Notes under the pieces: generated by a model
The model's database searches: none
The model's input: only the letters and a program-made list of their open reading frames with translations
What the model was told of the DNA's origin: nothing
Part shown: positions 25,630 through 34,470 of the stretch, one piece after another
Layout: every line of letters begins with the position of its first letter
How positions within the stretch are numbered: the first letter of the stretch is position 1
NCBI GenBank assembly: GCA_023422775.1
Contig: JAFAGM010000013.1
Location: forward strand, 1 to 64,000
DNA from: Pseudomonadota bacterium
GTDB taxonomy: Bacteria; Pseudomonadota; Alphaproteobacteria; Rhizobiales; Xanthobacteraceae
Reading direction: 5' to 3'
DNA: 64,000 nucleotides
Program-made: the position numbers and the translations under genes

Positions 25630-25992
25630 ATGCCGACGCGTGCCCGTCTCGATGAATTCATTGCGGCGGTCGTCTCTGGCGACCACGCCGGCGCAATCGA
25701 GCGCTATTACACCGAAGACGCCAGCATGCAGGAGAACGCCGCGCCGCCGCGGGTCGGCCGCGACGTCCTCGTCGCGCATGAGCGCGCGGTGCTGGAACGG
25801 GTCAAGAGCGTGACCTCGACCTGCGCGGCCTCGGTGGTCGAAGGCGACCGTGTCGCGATCAACTGGGTGTTCGAGTTCATCTACCACTCCGGCAAGACCG
25901 CTCGCTTCGACGAGGTCGCGCTGCAGGAATGGCGCGGCGACAGGATATTTCGCGAGCGCTTCTTCTACGATCCGTCGAAGCCGGCGGCCTGA
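25630..25992 (+). CDS. SnoaL/NTF2-like protein
   Basis: A 120-residue cone-shaped NTF2-fold protein of the SnoaL-like type: ARLDEFIAAVVSGDHAGAIERYYTEDASM at the N-terminus, VGRDVLVAHERAVLE, then beta strands CAASVVEGDRVAINWVFEF and ALQEWRGDRIFRERFFYDP. Members are small isomerases, hydrolases or ligand-binding proteins. TGGAGGACCC is an excellent ribosome site. No operon partner is clear. Confidence 0.75.
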   Translation: MPTRARLDEFIAAVVSGDHAGAIERYYTEDASMQENAAPPRVGRDVLVAHERAVLERVKSVTSTCAASVVEGDRVAINWVFEFIYHSGKTARFDEVALQEWRGDRIFRERFFYDPSKPAA

Positions 25993-26055
25993 TGACACCT
26001 GCTGACAGTTCGGCCGGCGCCGAAGCAATTGACAAGCGGGTCTGCTATCTCTCCG

Positions 26056-26121
26056 CGTCATGGCCGGGCAGCCGTCCGAAGGACGGCGTCGCTCCCGCTC
26101 GCCTGCCCCCGGGCATGACGA
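26056..26121. repeat. Short palindromic repeat before MFS gene
   Basis: CGTCATGGCCGGGCAGCCGTCC at the left and GCCCCCGGGCATGACG at the right form an imperfect dyad with an internal CCGTCC/GGACGG hairpin. It lies in the 5-prime region of the next gene. Confidence 0.6.
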
Positions 26122-26151
26122 TGTAGCAAATACCAAGAGAAGCAAACGGCA

Positions 26152-27387
26152 TTGGACGCCTCCACACATACCTCCATCGACGAGACCTCGATCCGCTACG
26201 ACGGCTGGCGCATCGTCGTCGTCTGTTTCCTGCTGGCGACATTCGGCTGGGGCCTCGGCTTCTATGGCCAGAGCGTTTATGTCGCCGAACTGCACCGGCT
26301 GCACGGCTGGCCGACGTCGCTGATCTCCTCCGGCACGACATTCTTCTATTTGTCCGGCGCAGCCCTGGTCGCCTTCGTCAGCGAGGCCATCAAGGCGTTC
26401 GGCCCGCGGAGCTGCATGGTCGCGGGAATTCTTACGATGGCCGTCGCCGCGATCTCGCTCGGTCAGGTGACGGAACCCTGGCAGCTCTATTTCGCCAACG
26501 CCATGCTGGCGTTCGGCTGGGCCGGCACCAGTCTCGGCATGATCACCAACACGCTTGGCCTGTGGTTCGACCGGAAGCGCGGCATGGCGATCAGCCTGGC
26601 GCTGAACGGTGCGAGCTTTGGCGGCATAGTCGGCGTACCCTTGATGGTGGCCGCGATCGGCTATTTCGGCTTTTCCGGCGCGATGATCGCGTCGGCGGTG
26701 GTGATGGTCGCGCTGATGGTTCCGGTGATCCTGATCTTCGTCGGACGGCCGCCGATCCATTTTGGCGCAGGCGCCGTTGCGGCCGCCGACGCACCGTCAC
26801 CGACGCAAATTCGCGCACGGGCCTTTCGTGACATCGGCTTTCTTACGGTCTCGACCGCATTCGCGCTGGTGCTGTTTGCGCAGGTCGGCTTCATCGTCCA
26901 CCTGATCTCGTTCCTGGATACGGTGATCGGGCGCGAGCGTGCGGCCATCGCGGTGGCGTTGCTGACGGCGATGGCGGTGGTCGGCCGGGTGTTGTTCTCG
27001 TTCGTGATCGACCGGTTGAACCAGCGGCTGGCGTCGTCGCTTTCGTTCGTCAGCCAGGCGGTGGCGCTGCTCGTCGTCATCAATATCCATAACGACTACG
27101 CGCTGATCGCGGCCTGCGCGCTGTTCGGCTTCTCGGTCGGCAATCTGATCACCCTGCCGGCGCTGATCGTGCAGCGCGAGTTCGATCCGCGTTCGTTCGG
27201 CGTTCTGATCAGCCTGATTACAGCGATCAACCAGATCACCTACGCATTCGGCCCCGGCGTGATCGGGCTGCTGCGCGACCTGTCGGGAAGTTACACGCTG
27301 CCGTTCTACGGCTGCGTCGCGCTTGAATTGATAGCGGCCGTGCTGATCATGATTCGCGGACGAGCAAAGACCGCATCCTCATCCTGA
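26152..27387 (+). CDS. MFS transporter (TTG start)
   Basis: A 411-residue twelve-helix major facilitator resembling monocarboxylate/oxalate-formate-type MFS proteins: YDGWRIVVVCFLLATFGWGLGFYG at helix 1 and LWFDRKRGMAISLALNGASFGG near helix 5. A TTG near 26152 is the likely start, since no in-frame ATG gives a complete first helix. AAGAGAAGC lies upstream. The last four codons and TGA stop lie in the adjacent repeat at 27377. Substrate is not evident. Confidence 0.82.
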   Translation: MDASTHTSIDETSIRYDGWRIVVVCFLLATFGWGLGFYGQSVYVAELHRLHGWPTSLISSGTTFFYLSGAALVAFVSEAIKAFGPRSCMVAGILTMAVAAISLGQVTEPWQLYFANAMLAFGWAGTSLGMITNTLGLWFDRKRGMAISLALNGASFGGIVGVPLMVAAIGYFGFSGAMIASAVVMVALMVPVILIFVGRPPIHFGAGAVAAADAPSPTQIRARAFRDIGFLTVSTAFALVLFAQVGFIVHLISFLDTVIGRERAAIAVALLTAMAVVGRVLFSFVIDRLNQRLASSLSFVSQAVALLVVINIHNDYALIAACALFGFSVGNLITLPALIVQREFDPRSFGVLISLITAINQITYAFGPGVIGLLRDLSGSYTLPFYGCVALELIAAVLIMIRGRAKTASSS

Positions 27388-27470
27388 GGAGCGCGGAACG
27401 CGCGTCTCGAAGGATGGGCCACGGGCCACATGGTTCGAGACGGCGCAAGAGCGCCTCCTCACCATGAGGA
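27377..27470. repeat. REP-B repeat, copy 1
   Basis: CCTCATCCTGAGGAGC on the left and CCTCCTCACCATGAGGA on the right, with GTCTCGAAGGATGGGCCACG inside. A second copy is at 30019-30113. The left arm overlaps the end of the MFS gene and supplies its last codons and TGA stop. It abuts the next repeat. Confidence 0.9.
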
Positions 27471-27472
27471 GT

Positions 27473-27577
27473 TAGAGCGTTTTCGAGCGAAGTGGAAACC
27501 GGTTCGCGTCAAGAAAACGCGTCAAAACAAGAATCTAGAGCCCCGTTCCGATTCAATCGGAACGGAAAAGGCTCTAG
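27473..27577. repeat. TAGAGC-ended ~100 bp repeat, copy 3
   Basis: Starts TAGAGCGTTTTC and ends GGCTCTAG, aligned throughout with copies at 7931 and 25502. The terminal CTA is the TAG stop codon of the leftward VOC gene. Two different repeats therefore lie back to back between convergent genes. Confidence 0.9.
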
Positions 27578-28068
27578 TTTTCCCGCGCCCGCAGCAGATC
27601 CTCGAGATCCAGCCGCCTGGTGAACATCGCCAGCGATCCGTCCGGCGCGCGGGGCCACTCTTCCTTCGGCCGGTCACGATACAACTCCACGCCATTCTCG
27701 TCGGGATCGCGCAAATAGAGCGCTTCGCTGACGCCATGGTCGCTGGCGCCGTCGAGCTGGATGCCCGCCTGGATCACGCGATGGAGCGCATCCGCCAGCG
27801 CCGGGCGTGTGGGGTAGAGAATGGCGGTGTGAAACAGTCCGGTCGTGCCCGGCGGCGGCGGGTGGCCGCCCTTGCTTTCCCAGGTGTTGAGTCCGATGTG
27901 ATGGTGATAGCCGCCGGCCGAAATGAACGCTGCGCCCGAGCCCATCCGCTGCATCACCTCAAAGCCGAGCACGCCGCAATAGAAGCCAAGCGCGCGATCG
28001 AGATCGGCGACCTTGAGATGGACATGCCCGATCCGCGTACCGGCAATGACGGGTGGATTTTCGGTCAT
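27574..28068 (-). CDS. VOC-family protein (glyoxalase / extradiol dioxygenase-like)
   Basis: A 164-residue vicinal-oxygen-chelate protein: IGHVHLKVADLDRALGFYCGVLG with the first metal histidine, GGYHHHIGLNTW in the middle, and DPDENGVELYRDRP with the late glutamate ligand. It is nearest to CatE-like or glyoxalase-like proteins of unknown substrate. ATG 28068 follows CAGGAGAAGC. It runs with the carboxymuconolactone-decarboxylase-like gene upstream (35 bp gap), suggesting one operon. Confidence 0.83.
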   Translation of the reverse strand: MTENPPVIAGTRIGHVHLKVADLDRALGFYCGVLGFEVMQRMGSGAAFISAGGYHHHIGLNTWESKGGHPPPPGTTGLFHTAILYPTRPALADALHRVIQAGIQLDGASDHGVSEALYLRDPDENGVELYRDRPKEEWPRAPDGSLAMFTRRLDLEDLLRAREN

Positions 28069-28103
28069 GCGCTTCTCCTGTTGCGACGGCTCCTCCAGCC
28101 GAT

Positions 28104-28667
28104 CTATGCAGCGCCAGGAGTTCCGGCAAGGTCCGACACTTCGCCGTCCGGCAGCCCGAACTCGAACGTGTTCAGCGTCATCGACACCATCGTGTAGTAG
28201 CCGCACAGCCCGATCACCTCGACGATCCCGCGTTCGGTGAGCACCTTTACAGCCTCGTCGTACAGTGGCTTCGAGACGCCTTTGCCTTCATGCAGCGACT
28301 TGGCGAGGTCGTAGATCATCTTGCCCCTGGGATCGTCGAATAAAGGCGTGCGGCGGTCGCGGATGTCGTCGATGATCTTCGGGTCCATGCCGCCTTTCAG
28401 CGCCAGCCGCTTATGCGCATACCATTCGTAGTGCGAGGTCCAGTGCCGCGCGGTGACGAGGATCGCGATCTCGGAAAGTTTTGCGGGAAAGATCGTGTTG
28501 AAACGGAGCTGTTCGCCCAGGCGCGTGGCGTGCCTTGCCATCTCGGGGCTGTTGAGCCAGGCCATCATCGGCGCCGGCGGTGCGCCGCGCTTGCCGGCGA
28601 TCGCCTCGTCATAGGTTTCTTTTTGCCCGGCGCTCATTTCGCCAGGCGAAAGCAACTTCAGCCGCAT
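28104..28667 (-). CDS. Carboxymuconolactone decarboxylase/AhpD-family protein
   Basis: A 187-residue all-helical CMD/AhpD-like protein. Core segments: GAPPAPMMAWLNSPEMARHATRLGEQLRF, KLSEIAILVTARHWTSHYEW and IVEVIGLCGYYTMVSMTLNTF. The AhpD CXXC pair is absent, so peroxidase activity is unlikely and a decarboxylase- or hydrolase-like role is possible. AGAGGAAACGGGC precedes ATG 28667. Divergent from the acyl-CoA dehydrogenase genes, with which it may share a control region. Confidence 0.82.
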   Translation of the reverse strand: MRLKLLSPGEMSAGQKETYDEAIAGKRGAPPAPMMAWLNSPEMARHATRLGEQLRFNTIFPAKLSEIAILVTARHWTSHYEWYAHKRLALKGGMDPKIIDDIRDRRTPLFDDPRGKMIYDLAKSLHEGKGVSKPLYDEAVKVLTERGIVEVIGLCGYYTMVSMTLNTFEFGLPDGEVSDLAGTPGAA

Positions 28668-28827
28668 GCCCGTTTCCTCTTGTTTTTCAATCGTTCCCCT
28701 CTGCGCATACACCCGATCCGATGCCGTGACCACCGCCGGTGCGGCATGGGCTGATGCCAGACATATGTTGAATTCCGCCATGCGGCGGCTAAGGTCGATC
28801 CAAATATTCCCACATGGAAACGCCATC

Positions 28828-30012
<1,185 letters not shown>

Positions 30013-30018
30013 AAAGTT

Positions 30019-30113
30019 CCTCATCCTGAGGAGCCTGCGAAGCAGGCGTCTCGAAGGATGGGCCACGGGCTTCATGGTTAGAGACGGCGCAAGAGCGCCT
30101 CCTCACCATGAGG
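30019..30113. repeat. REP-B repeat, copy 2
   Basis: CCTCATCCTGAGGAGCCTGC at the left and CCTCCTCACCATGAGG at the right, matching 27377-27470 closely. It lies between the two acyl-CoA dehydrogenase genes, within a probable operon. Confidence 0.9.
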
Positions 30114-30156
30114 GTCAACAGAAATCAAACGAACAAGATCTCAACGGAATCCTCCA

Positions 30157-31296
30157 ATGGCCCTCGTCCTCACCGAAGAACAATCCATGCTGCGCGACAG
30201 CGCGCGCGGCCTCATCTCAGACAAGGCGCCGGTGTCGCACCTGCGCCAGCTGCGCGACAGCAAGGACGCCACGGGATTTTCCCGCGACCTCTGGAAGGCG
30301 TTTGCCGAGATGGGCTTTTCCGGCCTGCTGGTGCCGGAGAATTTTGGCGGCAGCGGGCTCGGCTATGTCGAGGCCGGCGTGGTGATGGAGGAGATCGGCC
30401 GCACCTTGATGCCGTCGCCGTTTCTTTCCACCGCAGTGCTGGCGGCGTCCGCGATTTCGCGCGGCGGCAGCGAGGCGCAAAAATCCACGTACCTGCCAAA
30501 AATATCCAACGGCTCGCTGCTCGCGGCGCTCGCCGTCGATGAAGGGACAAAACATCGTCCGCTGCAGACCAGTCTGCAGGCGGTGCGCGCGGGCAACGGT
30601 TTCAGGCTGAGCGGCGCCAAGGCGTTCGTGGTCGACGGCCACACCGCCGATCTCCTGATCGTCGCGGCGCGGACCGGCGGTGCGGCCGGCGAGCGCAACG
30701 GGCTGACGCTGTTCCTGGTCGATCCCAAGGCGAAGGGGCTTGCCGTCGAGCGCACCGCGATGGTCGATGCGCACAACGCGGCGCGGATCGAGTTCGGCAA
30801 TGTCGAGGTCAATGCCGATCATGTGCTCGGCGAGGTCGACCAGGGCGGGGCGCTGCTGGAAGGCGTGCTCAACATCGGCCGCGGCGCGGTGGCTTCCGAA
30901 ATGGTGGGCCTGAGCGAGGAGGTGTTCGGCCGTACCGTTACGTACCTGAAGGAGCGCAAACAGTTCGGCAAGCTGATCGGCGAATTTCAGGCGCTGCAGC
31001 ACCGGGCCGCCCAGCTCTATGTCGACATCGAGATCACCCGCGCCGCGGTGCTGAAGGCGCTGCAGATGCTCGATGGTGATCTCGAACACGCGGCCGCCGC
31101 GGTCGCGGTCGCAAAGGCCCGCGCCGGCACCACCGCAACGCTGGCCGTGCAGGAAGGCGTGCAGATGCACGGCGGCATGGGCATGACCGACCAGTTCGAC
31201 ATCGGCTTCTTCATGAAGCGCGCGCGGGTCTGCCAGGAACTGTTCGGTGATAGCAACTTCCACGCCGATCAGCTGGCGCGGATGAAGAGTTATTGA
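30157..31296 (+). CDS. Acyl-CoA dehydrogenase family protein (second of a pair)
   Basis: A 379-residue acyl-CoA dehydrogenase. It opens LTEEQSMLRDSARGLISD, has GFSGLLVPENFGGSGLGYVEAGVVMEEIG in the N-terminal domain, KERKQFGKLIGEFQALQHRAA in the helical domain, and a C-terminal MHGGMGMTDQFDIGFFMKRA. The middle lacks a strong acyl-binding ExxAGSD motif, unlike its partner, consistent with a non-identical subunit of a heteromer. The two proteins are clearly different sequences rather than recent duplicates. Confidence 0.84.
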   Translation: MALVLTEEQSMLRDSARGLISDKAPVSHLRQLRDSKDATGFSRDLWKAFAEMGFSGLLVPENFGGSGLGYVEAGVVMEEIGRTLMPSPFLSTAVLAASAISRGGSEAQKSTYLPKISNGSLLAALAVDEGTKHRPLQTSLQAVRAGNGFRLSGAKAFVVDGHTADLLIVAARTGGAAGERNGLTLFLVDPKAKGLAVERTAMVDAHNAARIEFGNVEVNADHVLGEVDQGGALLEGVLNIGRGAVASEMVGLSEEVFGRTVTYLKERKQFGKLIGEFQALQHRAAQLYVDIEITRAAVLKALQMLDGDLEHAAAAVAVAKARAGTTATLAVQEGVQMHGGMGMTDQFDIGFFMKRARVCQELFGDSNFHADQLARMKSY

Positions 31297-31310
31297 GGCT
31301 GCACACCCTC

Positions 31311-31412
31311 GTCGTCACCCGCGAAGGCGGGTGACCCAGTACGCCGCGGCTTCTCGATCAATCATCGACGTCTCTGGAATACTGGATCGCCCGGTCAAGC
31401 CGGGCGATGACG
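31311..31412. repeat. REP-C repeat, copy 1
   Basis: GTCGTCACCCGCGAAGGCG begins it and TACTGGATCGCCCGGTCAAG with GCCGGGCGATGACG ends it. The right half is shared with 50616-50698. Sits between convergent genes. Confidence 0.8.
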
Positions 31413-31443
31413 GCAATGTATGTGGCTGGCGAAGAAACGCCCC

Positions 31444-32484
31444 CTACCTAATCGGCGGCGCGTACTGGATGCCGCCGTTGCTCCAGAGCGAGTTCAGTCC
31501 GCGCGGGATCTTCAGCTTCGATCCGTCGCCGACGTTGCGGTCATAGACCTCGCCGTAATTGCCGACGTGGCGGATGATGCGCGCGGCCCAGTCCTTGGGT
31601 AGCCCGAGGTCTTCGCCATACGCGCCTTCGGTGCCGACCAGCCGCATCACGTCCGGCTTCTTCGACTTCAGCGCCTCGTCGATGTTCTTCGAGGTGATGC
31701 CGAGCTCCTCGGCGTTGAGCATGGCGTACAGCGTCCACTTCACGATCATCATCCAGTCGTCGTTGCGCTGCCGCACCACGGGGGCGAGCGGTTCCTTGGA
31801 GATGACGTCGGGCAGGATGACGCTGTCGTTCGGCTGGGTGAGGTTCAGCCGGAGCGCGTAGAGCTGGGAGACGTCAGCGGTAAAGGTGTCGCATTTGCCG
31901 CCCTCATAGGCTTTGAGCACCTCTTCCAGCCTCGGAAACTTCATCTCCGTGTATTTCATGTTGTTGGCGCGGAAATAGTCGGCAAGGTTGAGCAGCGTCG
32001 TCGTCCCTTCCTGCACGCAAACCTTGCTGTTGTTGAGGTCCAGCGCCGAATCGATGTTGCGCGAGCGTGGCACCATGAAGCCCTGGCCGTCGTAATAGGC
32101 GACTGCCGGGAAATAGAGCGCGTAGTTGCTTTCGCGCGACATGCTCCAGGTCGTGTTGCGGGAGAGGATATCGACCTTGCGGCTCTGCAACTCCTTGAAG
32201 CGCTCGCTGGCGTCGAGCGGCAGGAATTTCGCCTTCTTCGGATCGTCGAAGATCGCGGAGGCTACCGCGCGGCAGAAATCGACGTCGAAGCCGGTCCAGT
32301 CACCCTTGTCGTCGGGGATCGAGAATCCCGGCAGGCCCTTGTTCACGCCGCACAGCACTTCCCCGCGCTTGAGCGTCCGCTTCAGGGTCTTGGTGTCGTA
32401 GCGCTCATAGGTAATTGCCGCAGCCGCGATCGCGATTGCGACCGCCAGCCCGATCAGGAGGCCGCCTCGAAATGTCCGTAGCAT
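31444..32484 (-). CDS. Amino-acid ABC transporter substrate-binding protein, AapJ-like
   Basis: A 346-residue periplasmic protein with an N-terminal hydrophobic signal/anchor (LLIGLAVAIAIAAAAITYE). The SBP family 3 core matches the general L-amino-acid binder AapJ: GEVLCGVNKGLPGFS, WTGFDVDFCRAVASAIF, SRNTTWSMSRE and VCVQEGTTTLLNLADYF. No permease or ATPase gene is adjacent, so it is either an orphan binder sharing another transporter or works with genes elsewhere. Confidence 0.85.
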   Translation of the reverse strand: MLRTFRGGLLIGLAVAIAIAAAAITYERYDTKTLKRTLKRGEVLCGVNKGLPGFSIPDDKGDWTGFDVDFCRAVASAIFDDPKKAKFLPLDASERFKELQSRKVDILSRNTTWSMSRESNYALYFPAVAYYDGQGFMVPRSRNIDSALDLNNSKVCVQEGTTTLLNLADYFRANNMKYTEMKFPRLEEVLKAYEGGKCDTFTADVSQLYALRLNLTQPNDSVILPDVISKEPLAPVVRQRNDDWMMIVKWTLYAMLNAEELGITSKNIDEALKSKKPDVMRLVGTEGAYGEDLGLPKDWAARIIRHVGNYGEVYDRNVGDGSKLKIPRGLNSLWSNGGIQYAPPIR

Positions 32485-32558
32485 TTTCTAACTCACCAAT
32501 TTCAGGGAAACGGATCGGCTGGAGCAGCCGTGGCGTGATTGCAGGTCAGGCTTCCGGA

Positions 32559-33158
32559 CTACAGCGTGGGCTTCTGCCGGATGATGACCTTGGTTCCGAC
32601 CGGCACGCGCTCGTAGAGATCGGCAACGTCGGCGTTGACCAGGCGGAAACAGCCGGAGGAGACAGCGGTGCCGATGGTATCGGGGCGGTTGGTGCCGTGG
32701 ATGCGATAGACGGTGGTGCCGAGATACAGCGCGCGGGCGCCGAGCGGATTGCCGGGGCCGCCAGCCATGAAGCGCGGCAGATAGGGCTGACGCTGGATCA
32801 TCTCCGGCGGCGGCGTCCAGTCCGGCCATTCCGCCTTGCGGGTGATGTTGACGAGACCCTGCCACTGGAAGCCGTCGCGGCCGACACCGATGCCGTAGCG
32901 CAGCGCGCGGCCATTGCCCTGAATCAAATAGAGGTGACGTTCGGCGGTAACGACGATGATGGTGCCGGGCGGCTCGTTGGTGCGGTAGAGCACGGCCGTT
33001 TTCTTCCATTGCGGATCGAGCTCGACGGAGTCGTCCGCGATCAGTCCCGGCTGGTCGCCGACGTCGGGCTGTCGCAGCTGCGCCTGGCTCTGCGAGGCCG
33101 AAAGGATCAGACCGGCTGCAGCAATCAACATCCAGGTCAGGTGCCGAAACTTCGTCAT
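32559..33158 (-). CDS. L,D-transpeptidase (YkuD domain)
   Basis: A 199-residue exported protein (signal to residue 26, SQA). The YkuD catalytic region is complete: YRIHGTNRPDTIGTAVS with catalytic-site histidine, then SSGCFRLVNADV with the nucleophilic cysteine. L,D-transpeptidases make 3-3 peptidoglycan cross-links or attach lipoproteins or outer-membrane proteins to peptidoglycan. The gene stands alone with a 74 bp gap to the binding-protein gene. Confidence 0.9.
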   Translation of the reverse strand: MTKFRHLTWMLIAAAGLILSASQSQAQLRQPDVGDQPGLIADDSVELDPQWKKTAVLYRTNEPPGTIIVVTAERHLYLIQGNGRALRYGIGVGRDGFQWQGLVNITRKAEWPDWTPPPEMIQRQPYLPRFMAGGPGNPLGARALYLGTTVYRIHGTNRPDTIGTAVSSGCFRLVNADVADLYERVPVGTKVIIRQKPTL

Positions 33159-33334
33159 CGCAAAACTCCTTGTTGGCGCGTGGGCCCAATGGGTGGCGGC
33201 GTCGCCGAATGAGCAGAAACCATCAAATCTCAGGGCTAGCTTGATGGCAAGTTTAGGGCGAATGCGGCGAGCAGGTGACTGAAATGCCTTCTATTTTCGT
33301 CGCGTCCGTAGTTTACCGGAGCCACGGAGTTCTC

Positions 33335-33466
33335 TCATTTCGGCGCAATCCACAGCCGCAGGCAAAACGAAATCAGCAGCACGGTACCGACGCCGCCGAG
33401 CCACAGGCCCGCGAACCACAAGAGACGCTGCGCCAGCGGGCGCCGACCTGGCTTGAACTCGATCAA
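33335..33466 (-). CDS. DUF2474-like small subunit of CIO/bd oxidase (43 aa)
   Basis: Reading on after cydB, a TTG at 33466 overlaps the cydB TGA (TTGA) and opens a 43-residue protein: MIEFKPGRRPLAQRLLW then a single membrane helix (FAGLWLGGVGTVLLISF) and a short RLWIAPK tail. The basic cytosolic N-terminus plus one helix, directly after cydB, matches DUF2474/CydX-like small subunits that stabilise bd oxidases. The TTG start is supported by coupling rather than by a separate ribosome site. Confidence 0.65.
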   Translation of the reverse strand: MIEFKPGRRPLAQRLLWFAGLWLGGVGTVLLISFCLRLWIAPK

Positions 33467-34470
33467 TGGTAGCCGCTCTCCGGTTTGACCTTGCCGCGGA
33501 AGACCCAATAGGCCCAGGCGGTATAGCCGAGAATAAGGGGTATCAGGATGGCGACGCCGAACAGCATGAAGAGCTGGCTGTTGGCCGGCGAGGCCGCCTG
33601 CCAGATGGTGATGCTCTGCGGCACGATGTACGGAAACATGCTGATGCCGAGGCCGGCATAGGACAGCGCGAACAGCGCCAGCGTCAGGAAGAACGGCTGG
33701 TAGTCGTATTTGTTGGCAAGGCTGCGCAGCAGCAGCACCGTGACGGCGGCCACCGCGATCGGCACCGGTGCGGTGAGGACGATGTTCGGCCAGGTGAACC
33801 AGCGCTGCGTGTACTGCACGGCGAGGAACGGCGTCGCAAGACTGACCGCGCCGATGGCCCCGAGCATCGCGAACAGCAGGAACCAGCTCAAGTGATAGGC
33901 GCGGTCGCGCAACGCGCCTTCCGTCTTCATCACCAGCCATGTCGCGCCAAGCAGGGCGTAGCCGATCACCAGCGCCACGCCGGTCAGGATGCTGAACGGC
34001 GTCAGCCAGTCCCACCAGCCGCCGGCATATTGCCGTCCCTCGACATGCACGCCTTGCAGGATGGCGCCGAGCGCGATGCCCTGCGCCAGCGTCGCGAGCA
34101 GCGATCCGCCGGCAAAGGCAATGTCCCAGCGGTTGCGCTCGGCTTGCGCTCGCCAGCGGAATTCGAAGGCGACGCCGCGGAACACCAGCCCGAGCAGCAT
34201 CACGATCATCGGGGTATAGAGCGCGGGCATCAGCACCGCATAGGCGAGCGGAAACGCGGCCATCAGGCCGCCGCCGCCGAGCACCAGCCATGTTTCGTTG
34301 CCGTCCCAGACCGGGGCGACGCTGTTCATGATGACGTCGCGGTCCCGCTTCTCCGGGAATAGCGGAAACAGGATGCCGAGGCCGAGGTCGAAACCGTCCA
34401 TCACGACATAGACGAACACCGCGAACGCGATGATGAAGGCCCAGATGATCGGTAGGTCGATGGCCATCAT
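33463..34470 (-). CDS. cydB: Cytochrome bd/cyanide-insensitive ubiquinol oxidase subunit II
   Basis: A 335-residue membrane protein with eight or nine helices. It starts LPIIWAFIIAFAVFVYVVMDGFDLGLG, then NSVAPVWDGNETWLVLGGGG and FRGVAFEFRW, all typical of CydB/CioB. The ATG at 34470 overlaps the cydA stop (ATGA), giving tight coupling. It forms the quinol oxidase with CydA; subunit II carries no heme but supports assembly. Confidence 0.93.
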   Translation of the reverse strand: MMAIDLPIIWAFIIAFAVFVYVVMDGFDLGLGILFPLFPEKRDRDVIMNSVAPVWDGNETWLVLGGGGLMAAFPLAYAVLMPALYTPMIVMLLGLVFRGVAFEFRWRAQAERNRWDIAFAGGSLLATLAQGIALGAILQGVHVEGRQYAGGWWDWLTPFSILTGVALVIGYALLGATWLVMKTEGALRDRAYHLSWFLLFAMLGAIGAVSLATPFLAVQYTQRWFTWPNIVLTAPVPIAVAAVTVLLLRSLANKYDYQPFFLTLALFALSYAGLGISMFPYIVPQSITIWQAASPANSQLFMLFGVAILIPLILGYTAWAYWVFRGKVKPESGYH

